From assembly GCA_003279585.1 (NCBI GenBank), contig QCHH01000001.1, positions 62,001-126,000 on the forward strand: a stretch of DNA of 64,000 bases, given 5' to 3'. Of the stretch, positions 18,901-28,126 are shown one piece after another. The notes beneath the pieces are model-generated. The model saw nothing but the letters and a program-made list of their open reading frames with translations. It was not told where the DNA came from and ran no database searches. The translations under genes were made by a program, and so were the position numbers. Position 1 is the first letter of the stretch. The number at the start of each line of letters is the position of its first letter. Source of the DNA: Prochlorococcus sp. AG-402-A08 (GTDB lineage Bacteria; Cyanobacteriota; Cyanobacteriia; PCC-6307; Cyanobiaceae).

Positions 18901-20533
18901 AGTCGATAATTGCTTTTTCGCAAGCTCTTTTTGTTATTGCCATCATTGTTAGGGTTGGGCTTTGCCAAGATGAAGTTGGCCAGCAAGCCCCATCAACTAC
19001 CAACACGTTGTTACATTCCCATAGACGATTCCGATTGTCTAAAACACTCTTTTCCTTATCATTTCCCATTGGGGCACCTCCTACCTCGTGTATGTAATAA
19101 CCAGGGGGCGGGGCATCGTCTTTAATAGCAACGGCTTTACTTAGAATTTGTTTGGTAAATGGAATATTTAGGATTTCATTCACTGGAATAATATTGCCAT
19201 TTCCAGCATTGATAATTTGTTCGATTTTTTTATTCATTTCTATGACCATTCGTTTCTCGTTTTCACGCCAGACTATTGATATGTGTGGGATACAAATATC
19301 ATATAGATCTTTGCTATTTGAAAGAGTAACAGTGTTTTTATGATTCGGGAGTACCTCTCCATGACCAATAAGGAATCCTGTTTTTGTATTTTTATACTTT
19401 TTAAAATAATCTGGTGGTTCAAATCTATCGATTCCTCCCCAAATTCCATACCCGCCAACAAAGTCATTTTTAGTTGATCTGTCTCTACCGATAGGAATAA
19501 AAAAGCTACCAGCCCCTGTTAAAAGATGATTATTATTTTTATCTGAATAACTATTCAAATTCCTATTGAGTGGGACGGTAAAAAATCTACAGGTTGATAT
19601 ATGATCCATTAAGTTCTTTCCTAATAAATTAGAGGGATCAATTAGACCATCTGAACTATTACTTTCTTCGGAACTTAATAGAATTCTAATCGTTTGGATT
19701 GTTGATGAACATAATATTATTAATTCACTTTCTAATTCACTTCTCTTTCCATTTTTTTGATTTACTATAATAATACTTTTAGCAGTCTTTCTATCCTTAT
19801 TCAATACTAATTTTTCTACAATATGATTTGAAAGTATTTCTACTTTTCCTAATCTAGCGGCTTCTTGTAATGTGCTGCCTAAACTACTATATTTTGGCCA
19901 TTTTGCTTTATCTTCATTGGGTCCAAAGCCTCTAGAATGTATAAAGGGAAGATTCAATTTCTCTTTTATATTGGAGGCGAATCTTGCTTCGCTTTCTGTG
20001 AATGGAAGTTTGCCAATATACTCTCCATTAGGTAGTTGATTGAGGTCGTCTTTGCTACCATAAATTTTTAGAAACCTCTCTATTTCTGTATAATGTGACT
20101 CAAGATCTTTATAGCTAATAGGCCATTCAAGGTTGTATTCTTTATCTTTTGAGGCTTCAAAATCTTCGTCTGCCAATCTTAAGGTTATTCCACCCCAAGT
20201 AAGGCTCCTTCCTCCAACTTGATTGCCTTGCGTCCACATGAATGGAGCTTTAGGTGGGTGAGTGTAAGGATTAGCTTTTTTGTTTGCATAAAGTAAGGGA
20301 TTTGATTTCCAGAAACCTGGATGTTGAGGTTGATTTTGATAACTTCCAGTTGTTACTCCGATCAGTCTCCGAATCATATTGCATGGCTCTGTTCCGTTTG
20401 CCTGATTGATTTCTAGTTCAGGACCTCTTTCAATTACTAATACTCTTATGCCTGCCTTGGCCATTGTTAAGGCAGCCATCCCTCCGGTTGCTCCGGAACC
20501 GATAATTATGACTTCATATGGCTTGTTAATCAT
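18890..20533 (-). CDS. GMC-family oxidoreductase
   Basis: 547 aa flavoprotein of the glucose-methanol-choline family. VIIGSGATGGMAALTMAKAG (residues 9-28) binds FAD, VGGRSLTWGGITLRL is the second FAD signature, and the C-terminus has HEVGGAPMG with the catalytic His and ACWPTSSWQSPTLTMMAI, which is the family's final FAD/active-site segment. It oxidises an alcohol group, substrate unknown; sugar alcohols and sterol-like compounds are known for relatives. ATG start; 350 bases separate it from the divergent pentapeptide gene. Confidence 0.85.
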   Translation of the reverse strand: MINKPYEVIIIGSGATGGMAALTMAKAGIRVLVIERGPELEINQANGTEPCNMIRRLIGVTTGSYQNQPQHPGFWKSNPLLYANKKANPYTHPPKAPFMWTQGNQVGGRSLTWGGITLRLADEDFEASKDKEYNLEWPISYKDLESHYTEIERFLKIYGSKDDLNQLPNGEYIGKLPFTESEARFASNIKEKLNLPFIHSRGFGPNEDKAKWPKYSSLGSTLQEAARLGKVEILSNHIVEKLVLNKDRKTAKSIIIVNQKNGKRSELESELIILCSSTIQTIRILLSSEESNSSDGLIDPSNLLGKNLMDHISTCRFFTVPLNRNLNSYSDKNNNHLLTGAGSFFIPIGRDRSTKNDFVGGYGIWGGIDRFEPPDYFKKYKNTKTGFLIGHGEVLPNHKNTVTLSNSKDLYDICIPHISIVWRENEKRMVIEMNKKIEQIINAGNGNIIPVNEILNIPFTKQILSKAVAIKDDAPPPGYYIHEVGGAPMGNDKEKSVLDNRNRLWECNNVLVVDGACWPTSSWQSPTLTMMAITKRACEKAIIDFKG

Positions 20534-20883
20534 TTATTGGAACTTGTATATTTCAAGTTTGGTGGATTTAGGGAATTATTTTTTTTATACATAAAATATA
20601 TATTAAATCAAAGGGTTAGTGCTCAGGAAGTTAGAAAATTTGATTAATTTATTTCCTTTTTATTTTGTCTAATAAAGCTTTAAAATGAAATATTTTTGTA
20701 TTAGATGATTTTAAAATATATAATTTGCAGGTAAATAAATCATTTATTTACTTTGATTTGCTTTCTATGATTTAGAAGAGGTTATACTAGTGGTTTTTTA
20801 ATTCTAATACATATTAAATTCAATATTTAACTCCTCGACCCTTTTTGAATTAAAATATAATCAATGGTAGCTATTAGAAAGTT
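20534..20883. promoter_or_regulatory. Divergent promoter region with TATAAT
   Basis: 350 bases between the GMC oxidoreductase and the pentapeptide-repeat gene. A perfect TATAAT lies at 20856-20861, 22 bases before the pentapeptide ATG, so its transcript would have a very short leader. No convincing -35 is seen, as is common in marine picocyanobacteria. No small gene found. Confidence 0.4.
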
Positions 20884-21354
20884 ATGTTTAAAAGTCTTCT
20901 ATTTTTTGTAAGCTCGGTTCTATTTTTCTTTTATTCTCTGCCAGCTTATTCTGCCTTGGACTATGGAAAGCAAACCTTGATAGGCGCTGATTTCTCTAAC
21001 ACTGATTTGAAAGGTGCGACTTTCTATTTAAGTGATCTCCAAGATGCTGATTTTTCAGGCAGTGATCTTCAAGGAGCTAGTTTTTTTGATGCAAAGCTTG
21101 AAAACGCTAATCTAAGTAATACAAATATGAGAGATGTAACAATGGATGCAGCCATACTTAACGGTGCAAATCTTTCAAATAGCATATTAGAAGGTGCTTT
21201 TGCTTATAATGCTAAATTTGAAAACGTTATTATTGAAGGTGCAGATTTTACTGATGTATTGATTGCTAATGATGTTAAAAATAAGTTATGTGTTATCGCA
21301 GATGGGATAAACGGAATTACTAATAAAAAAACAAGTGAAACATTGGATTGTTAG
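20884..21354 (+). CDS. Secreted pentapeptide-repeat protein
   Basis: 156 aa. Residues 1-24 are a signal peptide (Lys, then a Phe/Leu/Val core, ending YSALDYG). Residues 35-125 are pentapeptide repeats of the A(D/N)LxX form, for example ADFSNTDLKGATFYLSDLQ and ANLSNTNMRDV, which fold into a right-handed quadrilateral helix. Two cysteines near the C-terminus (Cys137, Cys156) could form a disulfide in the thylakoid lumen or periplasm. Such proteins are common in cyanobacteria and mostly of unknown role. The glycosyltransferase gene starts just after it. Confidence 0.8.
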   Translation: MFKSLLFFVSSVLFFFYSLPAYSALDYGKQTLIGADFSNTDLKGATFYLSDLQDADFSGSDLQGASFFDAKLENANLSNTNMRDVTMDAAILNGANLSNSILEGAFAYNAKFENVIIEGADFTDVLIANDVKNKLCVIADGINGITNKKTSETLDC

Positions 21355-21362
21355 TAGATAGT

Positions 21363-23459
21363 ATGCTCATTAAGAAAGATATTAATCACTCTAAATATAT
21401 CTTTTGGATTTCAGTTTTATCTATATGGATTATATCCACCTTCGCTGATCGGATTTGGTGGAATTTTTACAGCAATACTCCTTCATGGGATCAGGCTGAT
21501 TATCTTAATAGTGCGCTTGACCATGCCCGTGCACTTTCTTTTATCAGTGGAGATAGCCCTTCAGACTTTAGTTCTTTCTTAGATAAATCTCCTAAGATTC
21601 CTCCTTTGGCCTCGATAATAAATGGAGCTGTAATTGCCCTGGCTGGTGATGCTCCTCATCAAGCAGCCTGGTCATTAAGTCTTTGGAATGGATTTTTGAT
21701 CTTTAATATTGCTTCATGGGGACTTTATTTGAGAGGAAAAAAATTTGCCCTTTTTTGTGTTCTTATTAGTGCATTTTCTCCTTTCTTATTTCATCTAAGA
21801 ACTGATTATGTATTGGAATTACCTTTGATCTCTGCTATTACGTTTTATTTATTTCATCTGGGAAGGTGGAGTGATAAATCAATTGGAGGCAAGTGGATTC
21901 AATTAATAATAGTTTCATTTGCATGTGCTTCTTCTTTATTAATTAAGCAGAGTTCTTTATTAGTTATAATACCTTCTTTATTATTTATAGTTATTCTTTC
22001 TTTTAATAGAGATAAAAAATTTAGATTACAATTAGCAATCTTTTTTCTTATCAATATTTTAGCGATTTTACCTTGGTTACATCACAATTGGATATTGACA
22101 TTAAGTGGAACTTACAGAGCTGTTTTTGAATCGGCGGCAATAGAAGGTGATCCCTATATTTTAGGCTTCAAAAGTATTTTCTGGTACTTCCCGTATTTAG
22201 ATAATCAGTTTGGAAGCATTATTTTCCTATCTGGTTTGTCAGGGATAATATTTTCTTTTTTATCCTATTTAAGATCTTTTCGAGCTCCTCCAAGATTAGT
22301 GGATATTTTTAATAATAATAATTATAAGTGGTCATGGATTTATTTTAATTTAATAGCGTGTTGGACTTTTACAACTTTCATTCCTAATAAAGATGAGAGA
22401 TATATTGCTTGTACAATCCCTTTAATTACCTTACTGATATCTCTTGGACTAACTAAGTGGAGTGATTGGCTAGATACTTATTTTAAATTAAAATCCTATT
22501 TTTTATTATTGATTCCTCCTTTAAGTTTTTTATTTTCCGATTCTGCTAATAGGTTTTATAATTTAGATAAAATTCAAAGTAAATATTATCCTGTTAAAGA
22601 AATTATATCTATAGTTAGATCGCATCAGACTTCTGATGAAAAACAGACAGTTATTGTTGTTCCAAGCACTCCTGACATTAATCAACATAATGTAAGTTAT
22701 TTTGGGAGATTACAAGGTGGAAATATTTTAGGTAGACAACTTGGGCAATCTCTTTTGCATATAGAACCTGTTCTTAAATATTCTAATTGGATTATTTTAG
22801 CTGACGGTGATCAAGGCTCGGTTTCAAGTAATTCATTAGCTCTAGATAAATCGATTAGAGATAGTTCTCTTTTCATAAAAGTTCGAGAATTCCCTAGAGA
22901 AAAAGAAGGAAGTTATTCTTTATGGAAGCGAAATTCTAGTTCACTTAGGAAAATTGAATTTCATAATAGATTTATTGAACTAGCAAATGGTATGGCTCAA
23001 GGTCCATTAGGCATTAAATTGATTTTTGATGAAATAGAAATAGAACATATGCTTGATGGGCATTTTAAATATCAAAATATTGTTAGAAATAAGTCTTTAT
23101 TAAAAATAAGTTCTAATCCAAAAGATGTTGAATCTTTATGGTCCTTATCTCTTTTGAAGATATTATCGAATAGACCTTCTGAAGCAGATATTTATCTTAG
23201 AGATTTAGAAATTTTGTTGCCCAATAATCCTTGGCCAAGTGCTTACAGAGGTATTGTTAACCTTGCTTCTTGGAATCCTTGGAAGGCATCTTTGATAGCA
23301 GATAGAGCTTACAAAAAAAATCCAAATTACTTTCTGAAAGGTTTGGGAGATATTAGTGCACTCTTTCGAGGAGCTATTTGGCGTTTGAAGTCTGCTTCAC
23401 ATAGTGTTCCGAATGCAATAAAAAGTATTGATGAAGCTTTAAAACCAATAGACAAATAG
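21363..23459 (+). CDS. GT39-like membrane glycosyltransferase
   Basis: About 698 aa. Ten or so hydrophobic helices span residues 10-400, with SWDQADYLNSALDH in the first outside loop, in the place where ArnT/PMT (GT39) enzymes carry the catalytic acidic residue. FIPNKDERYIACTIP is another conserved loop. The last 170 residues are soluble and helical with a TPR-like layout (SLLKILSNRPSEADIYLRDL). Likely transfers a sugar from a lipid carrier to an envelope acceptor; donor and acceptor unknown. The frame is open to a TTG at 21348 overlapping the previous gene; I chose the ATG at 21363. Confidence 0.7.
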   Translation: MLIKKDINHSKYIFWISVLSIWIISTFADRIWWNFYSNTPSWDQADYLNSALDHARALSFISGDSPSDFSSFLDKSPKIPPLASIINGAVIALAGDAPHQAAWSLSLWNGFLIFNIASWGLYLRGKKFALFCVLISAFSPFLFHLRTDYVLELPLISAITFYLFHLGRWSDKSIGGKWIQLIIVSFACASSLLIKQSSLLVIIPSLLFIVILSFNRDKKFRLQLAIFFLINILAILPWLHHNWILTLSGTYRAVFESAAIEGDPYILGFKSIFWYFPYLDNQFGSIIFLSGLSGIIFSFLSYLRSFRAPPRLVDIFNNNNYKWSWIYFNLIACWTFTTFIPNKDERYIACTIPLITLLISLGLTKWSDWLDTYFKLKSYFLLLIPPLSFLFSDSANRFYNLDKIQSKYYPVKEIISIVRSHQTSDEKQTVIVVPSTPDINQHNVSYFGRLQGGNILGRQLGQSLLHIEPVLKYSNWIILADGDQGSVSSNSLALDKSIRDSSLFIKVREFPREKEGSYSLWKRNSSSLRKIEFHNRFIELANGMAQGPLGIKLIFDEIEIEHMLDGHFKYQNIVRNKSLLKISSNPKDVESLWSLSLLKILSNRPSEADIYLRDLEILLPNNPWPSAYRGIVNLASWNPWKASLIADRAYKKNPNYFLKGLGDISALFRGAIWRLKSASHSVPNAIKSIDEALKPIDK

Positions 23460-23496
23460 AAGTTTAAGACAAAAGTTCAATCTTGAAGTTTAGAAT

Positions 23497-23667
23497 TTAG
23501 AGTTGGTCTCTTTCAAATGTTTTTGTTATTTCTTTTAGAAATTCAACTATTTGGACATTTGTGTATCCAAGTTCAGTTCTAAGTCCTTTGCATGAAGAGG
23601 TAATCTCTTTCCAAATATCAGCTCTTACAATTGCTTCTCTGTCTTTTAAGTAACGCTCTTCTTTCAT
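23497..23667 (-). CDS. Small charged helical protein (56 aa)
   Basis: ATG at 23665-23667, TAA at 23497-23499, giving 56 residues starting MKEERYLKDREAIVRADIWK and ending KTFERDQL. It is highly charged and helical with one cysteine and no membrane segment. Codon use is plausible and the frame has no rare features, but no homologue is known to me. It sits alone in a 540-base gap behind the convergent glycosyltransferase gene. Confidence 0.5.
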   Translation of the reverse strand: MKEERYLKDREAIVRADIWKEITSSCKGLRTELGYTNVQIVEFLKEITKTFERDQL

Positions 23668-24000
23668 TTTGATTTAATTATGTAAGGTATGGTTTCAATA
23701 GCTTTTTAAGAAAAGGAACCTAATAAATCATTAAGATTTACTAGATTGCTTCAGTTGACATCAGATCAGTATCTTAAAAATCAAAAAACCTATTTTTAAA
23801 ATACCTTAACGAAAAAATAAAAGAACCATGAGCATTATGGCATTCTTGTTTGTATTAAATATTTGATTTACTTATCTTAGTAGGTACACAAATAAAACAT
23901 TTTTAATTTTCTTTTATTGATTTACCTATTATTTTGGACTATTTATCACACAGTAGGGACAAGTGTTTAATTAAATACCTCCAAACTCGCCGATAAGGAA
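23668..24000. other. AT-rich spacer, no gene seen
   Basis: 333 bases between the small protein and tRNA-Ser. I found no frame, hairpin or repeat worth naming. It probably contains the promoter of the 56-aa gene and the terminator of the tRNA. Confidence 0.4.
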
Positions 24001-24087
24001 CGGAGAGTGGGGGATTCGAACCCCCGATGGAGTTGCCCCCATGCTAGTTTTCAAGACTAGAGCCATAAACCACTCGACCAACTCTCC
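24001..24087 (-). tRNA. trnS: tRNA-Ser (anticodon TGA)
   Basis: Reading the minus strand, GGAGAGT (24081-24087) pairs with ACTCTCC (24002-24008), with G as discriminator. The anticodon arm CTAGT-CTTGAAA-ACTAG gives anticodon TGA, decoding UCN serine. A long variable arm (CATGGGGGCAACTCCAT) marks it as class II. The T arm is CGGGGGTTCGAATCCCCC. The CCA end is not encoded. Length 87. Confidence 0.95.
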
Positions 24088-24285
24088 ATTTAGATTTTAC
24101 CTCATTAGCATCTGAAATTTTAAAAAATTGCTCAAAAAACAATTTCATCGCTTTTGCTATTAATTTAGTTTTACCTTGGAACCTGCTAGACCTTTAAAAA
24201 ATTTCAGAACCTATAGATTCTCTGTATCCATCAGTGTCAATGGAATTATTTGTGCAATAATTTCAGACATTGGTAAATCACATTC

Positions 24286-24480
24286 ATGGCAAGCAACAAG
24301 AGCCCACAATCTCGTTTCCTTGGAGACCTTCCCATGGAGGGTGGGATTACTCAAAAAGAGAAATATCGTTATGTAGCTCATTTGATGTTTTTTATTGGAT
24401 GTGCGCTGTTTTCCTTTGGGATTTGGGCTCTCTCTGGCTTTACTGCTTCAAGCGGGGCAACAGGACCTTTTCCTTTTTAA
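24286..24480 (+). CDS. Small single-pass membrane protein
   Basis: 64 aa. An N-terminal hydrophilic part (SPQSRFLGDLPMEGG) is followed by one membrane helix, VAHLMFFIGCALFSFGIWAL (residues 30-49), and a short Gly/Pro tail. It resembles the membrane helix of the product near 58.1-58.3 kb (MFF-x-G and G-x-W-x-L are shared, about 9 of 20 positions), so the two look like paralogues. Function unknown. ATG start. A weak hairpin overlaps the stop codon. Confidence 0.6.
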   Translation: MASNKSPQSRFLGDLPMEGGITQKEKYRYVAHLMFFIGCALFSFGIWALSGFTASSGATGPFPF

Positions 24481-24499
24481 AAGAAAGGAATATATTTTT
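24470..24499 (+). terminator. Possible Rho-independent terminator
   Basis: TTCCTTT (24470-24476) pairs with AAAGGAA (24484-24490) around a seven-base loop, followed by TATATTTTT. The stem overlaps the stop codon of the 64-aa gene. The stem is weak, with only two G-C pairs, so this is tentative. Confidence 0.35.
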
Positions 24500-24529
24500 G
24501 ATTTTGGATTATTAGACCTAAATAAAAAA

Positions 24530-24793
24530 TTATTGAACTGACAACTTATCTATAGTATTTTCTCTATCTTCAATAAGTGTTAGGAGCCACTTTGATCCTA
24601 ATGCTCTAGAAATACTTCTATTTTTAAGTAGTTCACAAATTCTTTTATAAAGTTTGTCTGATTCAATATTGGAATTGAACCATTTCTCGAATTTCAGAAT
24701 CTCATCTGGGTTTTTACAAGCTCTCAGTTGATCAATAAGTGCATCATTAGTACTTGTGCCACTTATTGTTAAGGGTTTATTTGTCGTAGTCAT
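24530..24793 (-). CDS. Small helical protein, unknown
   Basis: 87 aa, soluble and helical, with a Thr/Ser-rich start (MTTTNKPLTISGTSTNDA) then charged helices (LRACKNPDEILKFEKWF). No motif recognised. It lies downstream of nrdJ on the same strand, 164 bases away, and may be its own unit. Confidence 0.55.
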   Translation of the reverse strand: MTTTNKPLTISGTSTNDALIDQLRACKNPDEILKFEKWFNSNIESDKLYKRICELLKNRSISRALGSKWLLTLIEDRENTIDKLSVQ

Positions 24794-24957
24794 TTAAATT
24801 TTTAGGACACAAGACCTATTTAATATTTAGCCAAATTTTCTAATTTGGACAATTATCTTTAGACTTCTTTGAAAAAATAAACTTATTTAACAAGTTCAGT
24901 AACTTCTTTTTGGTCGTAAGAAAATACCCGCACTAAAGATTGAGTGATTGATTGGTC

Positions 24958-27294
24958 TTAAGAAGGTTTAGCTAGTGGTAGTAAGCATTTATCAGAATCG
25001 CAACCCGCTGGGCCTGCTTCAGTAAGTTCCCCTTGATCATATCGACTAAGAGCATCAAAGAAATCACAATTGGCCCTTCTTTTTATGACCTCTGATTGCA
25101 ATTTTGTGTAGCATTCTTCCTCTATAGGTTCAAAAGGAAGTCTTGGAAAGGTTGCATTTGCATCAAACCTTGCTAGCAAGGCAGCTGAAATATAACCTTT
25201 ACTTTCATTGATTGAGCTATGCAGAGCTCTAGCTAAACCCTCTATCTCACTTTCTCTGAATTCAATTGTCGCAGAGGTGTTATGGTCTGTGTAGTTTGTT
25301 TGAACTTGCATATAAAAATCAAATTGTGCAAGAGCTGAGAAGTTATTGATATCTATTTCATCCGCACCAGGTATGTTTGCCCAACTTACCTCAGTAGGGA
25401 TTTCAACTAGCCACTCAGTACATTTTGGATCAAATGGATTGTCTAGTAGTTTTCCTTCTGCATCTTTATCTGACTGAGAAGGAACGATTGTGTATCCGTA
25501 ATCCATGCAAGCTAATGCTACTGGATCATTCTTCCTAAAAGTAATTCTTCTAATAAAACGCTGAGCTTTTGGGGGATGCCAACCTGGTGAAGCCCCCGTC
25601 AGAAGACTTTTCGTGCCAGCAGGTTGAACTGTTGTACAACGACTTGGACGGCGAATATTATGTCTATCACAATAATCAAATACTGTATCGTTGACGATCT
25701 TCCTCCATCGACTTAAAAAAGTAGCTTCTTTGATTTTAAAATCATTTCCTTCTTTTGTTTCAGGTCGTCCGGCTTCCCACCATTTTAGCCATGGAGTCCC
25801 AAATGCATGAACAAAAAAGTCAAAAAGTCCCGTAAAACTTACCCCAACAATGGGATCCCATTCACGACTTTTTCTGTATCGCTCGACTTCGAAACGATGA
25901 TTAAGTAGGCAAGCAACTGATAAGGCTGCTGCTTTGAAAGCATCTTCTTGTTGATTTATGTCTAATGGATCAATTTGATTCAGATGGATTTCTGCAAGAT
26001 TACAGTGAAAATCTGAACCTAGAATCTCTCCGCAAGGATTAAGACCATATCTACTGAGTCTGTGACAAAGTTCTTTATCATCAAATGGACCGTAATTTGA
26101 TTGAATCCATTTGGAGGCTTCTTCTTTCCCTTGGTCGCAATAGATATCTATAAATTCATTTCTGAGTTCTACTGTTGAAAGTATGTCAGCATTTGAACGA
26201 GCAATTGCTTCTGGTGCAAATTGGATGGCTCCCTCTCCTGAATGAAATTGCTTAGTAACGGCATCGACAAGAACTTCTAATTCAGGTTTTGTGTGGTACA
26301 CACGAGTATGGTTGGCCATTCTTAATGCATCCTTCTCTGGGTCAATACTCCAATTACCTTCAGAGTCTTGCTTCCATAAATTCTCTTTAGCACCAGCAGC
26401 TTCTAAGTCTTGGGACGAAAATTGACGCATACCTGCACTTCTTCTGATATTGCCAGCAACGATTGTGACTGCTGCTTCATCGATGAGTAGACAACATTCA
26501 ATTGAAGTTAGTTTTCTTCCTACTGCTTTGTTTAAAAGATTAGCTACGCGAGGATATAAATCTTTGAGCTTTACAGGGTTCGCCATGCCTCCAAAACCTT
26601 TGAGTGATTCACCGGCTGGCCTTACATCTTTTAAATCAATTGAAACATTAATAACTTTCGAATTGAAACTTTTGTCACTGCTTAATTCAAGGATTTTTTG
26701 ATAGCTATCAACCCATCCACGTCTACTATCCCCGACTTTTATTAGTACATTATTGTCTTTAATAGAGAATGTAGTCTTTTCATTTCTTTCTTCAGAGGGA
26801 GTTAATCCTATTTCTGAAACATTCTTAATATTGATTGTATTTGTAAGCTCTGGCAGTTGATCAATCAAGTGAGGTTCGATTATTGCGCCCGTTCCGCAAC
26901 CCATCATGGCTAGGTCCATCATAAGTCCAAAGGCTTGCCAATCAACAAGATTTGTTGAGGTGCAATTGTAGGCTCCAGAAAAATTCTTTTCTCTCTCAAT
27001 CCATTCTGTTCCGCCTATCCAAAGCCATCTGCCTGATGGAAGAGCTTTTTTCTCTTGTTGCATTCTTTGCATTAGATTTATTTCTGCTTCGTTTAATCCC
27101 CCAAGTTTCTTTAGACCATCAAGGTTCCTTGCATTGACTTGTTCCCAGCTTTCACGACCTGTTGGGAGTTTCCTGCTATAAGTTCTGTAAAAGACAGGAT
27201 TAGCTGCAGGTGCAGTTATTGGAAAATCAGTTGTACCATTTCTTTTGCCCGATGCTGAATTATTGGTTTCGGGCTGGCTTGTTGCGATTGTCAA
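24958..27294 (-). CDS. nrdJ: Ribonucleotide reductase, class II, B12-dependent
   Basis: 778 aa adenosylcobalamin-dependent ribonucleoside-triphosphate reductase, the sole type of reductase in marine picocyanobacteria. GAYNCTSTNLVDW and GLNPCGEILGSDFHCNLAEI carry the active-site cysteines; TVQPAGTKSLLTGASPG and the C-terminal CDSDKCLLPL (the redox-active cysteine pair) are also visible. No intein is present and length fits the monomeric type. TTG start at 27294. Upstream lies an inverted repeat, TAACGC-N8-GCGTTA at 27326-27345, which could be an operator shared with the divergent methyltransferase gene. Confidence 0.92.
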   Translation of the reverse strand: MTIATSQPETNNSASGKRNGTTDFPITAPAANPVFYRTYSRKLPTGRESWEQVNARNLDGLKKLGGLNEAEINLMQRMQQEKKALPSGRWLWIGGTEWIEREKNFSGAYNCTSTNLVDWQAFGLMMDLAMMGCGTGAIIEPHLIDQLPELTNTINIKNVSEIGLTPSEERNEKTTFSIKDNNVLIKVGDSRRGWVDSYQKILELSSDKSFNSKVINVSIDLKDVRPAGESLKGFGGMANPVKLKDLYPRVANLLNKAVGRKLTSIECCLLIDEAAVTIVAGNIRRSAGMRQFSSQDLEAAGAKENLWKQDSEGNWSIDPEKDALRMANHTRVYHTKPELEVLVDAVTKQFHSGEGAIQFAPEAIARSNADILSTVELRNEFIDIYCDQGKEEASKWIQSNYGPFDDKELCHRLSRYGLNPCGEILGSDFHCNLAEIHLNQIDPLDINQQEDAFKAAALSVACLLNHRFEVERYRKSREWDPIVGVSFTGLFDFFVHAFGTPWLKWWEAGRPETKEGNDFKIKEATFLSRWRKIVNDTVFDYCDRHNIRRPSRCTTVQPAGTKSLLTGASPGWHPPKAQRFIRRITFRKNDPVALACMDYGYTIVPSQSDKDAEGKLLDNPFDPKCTEWLVEIPTEVSWANIPGADEIDINNFSALAQFDFYMQVQTNYTDHNTSATIEFRESEIEGLARALHSSINESKGYISAALLARFDANATFPRLPFEPIEEECYTKLQSEVIKRRANCDFFDALSRYDQGELTEAGPAGCDSDKCLLPLAKPS

Positions 27295-27325
27295 AATCTT
27301 TGTACCCCTTTTGTAAGTACTACGG

Positions 27326-27345
27326 TAACGCCATGTATAGCGTTA
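27326..27345. promoter_or_regulatory. Inverted repeat upstream of nrdJ
   Basis: TAACGC and GCGTTA are exact inverted copies separated by CATGTATA. It lies 32 bases before the nrdJ start and 62 before the divergent methyltransferase start. Read towards nrdJ, the spacer is TATACATG, a possible -10. It differs from the usual NrdR box consensus. It could be an operator or a leader hairpin. Confidence 0.4.
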
Positions 27346-27406
27346 GCAAGTTTTTTTAACACCATCTACAGGGTCCAGAGAAAAAAACAAATTTTTTCTT
27401 TTAGTA

Positions 27407-28090
27407 ATGAAGAGAACACCTGAACCAGAACTTATGCAAATCCCTTCGCAGGTAAGGGCTTATGCGGATGCAGATTTCTCCAAGAGTGATTCTATGGTTG
27501 TTAAATCGCTTGAAAAATATTTAAAAAAAGTAGGAAGAACTCTTAATAAAACTGATTTAATTTTAGATATAGCATGCGGGCCAGGAAACATTGCACAGAG
27601 AATTGCCAAGAATTGGCCCTATGTAAATGTCGTAGGAATTGATGGCTCAAAGGAAATGTTGAATGAAGCAGAAAACAAACTTTCCGAAAATCTTACAAAT
27701 AATCTTTCTTATCAATTGATCGAAATTAACTCAATAGCCACAGGTGAAATACATTGTCCTTTTAAAGCTGATGTGCTAGTCAGTAATAGTGCCTTGCATC
27801 ATTTTCATGATCCTTCCAGGTTTTGGGGCGCATTAAAAAAACTTGGTAAAACCAAGTGTATTCATATTCATCGTGATTTAATAAGACCTATTTCTGCAAA
27901 AAAAGCATTTGAGATAAAAGAAAAACATCTTTCAAATTCTCCAAAAATTCTAAAAAAGGATTTTCATGCATCTCTTAAGGCATCATTTACAGTTGATGAA
28001 GTAACTCACCAGCTATTTGATTCGGGCTTATCTCAATTAGAGGTTTTTCAAGTTGATGAGCTTTATTTTGAGATTATTGGGTGTATTTAA
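27407..28090 (+). CDS. Class I SAM-dependent methyltransferase
   Basis: 227 aa. Motif I is LDIACGPGNIAQRIAK (about residues 49-64), followed by VVGIDGSKEMLNEAENKL (motif II with the acidic ribose-binding residue) and DVLVSNSALHHFHDP (motif IV). This fits a small-molecule methyltransferase of the UbiE/COQ5-like group. Substrate unknown. ATG start. prfC follows 36 bases later on the same strand. Confidence 0.8.
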   Translation: MKRTPEPELMQIPSQVRAYADADFSKSDSMVVKSLEKYLKKVGRTLNKTDLILDIACGPGNIAQRIAKNWPYVNVVGIDGSKEMLNEAENKLSENLTNNLSYQLIEINSIATGEIHCPFKADVLVSNSALHHFHDPSRFWGALKKLGKTKCIHIHRDLIRPISAKKAFEIKEKHLSNSPKILKKDFHASLKASFTVDEVTHQLFDSGLSQLEVFQVDELYFEIIGCI

Positions 28091-28126
28091 TCTTTTCCCT
28101 GAACAATTGAACAACCAAAAACAATA

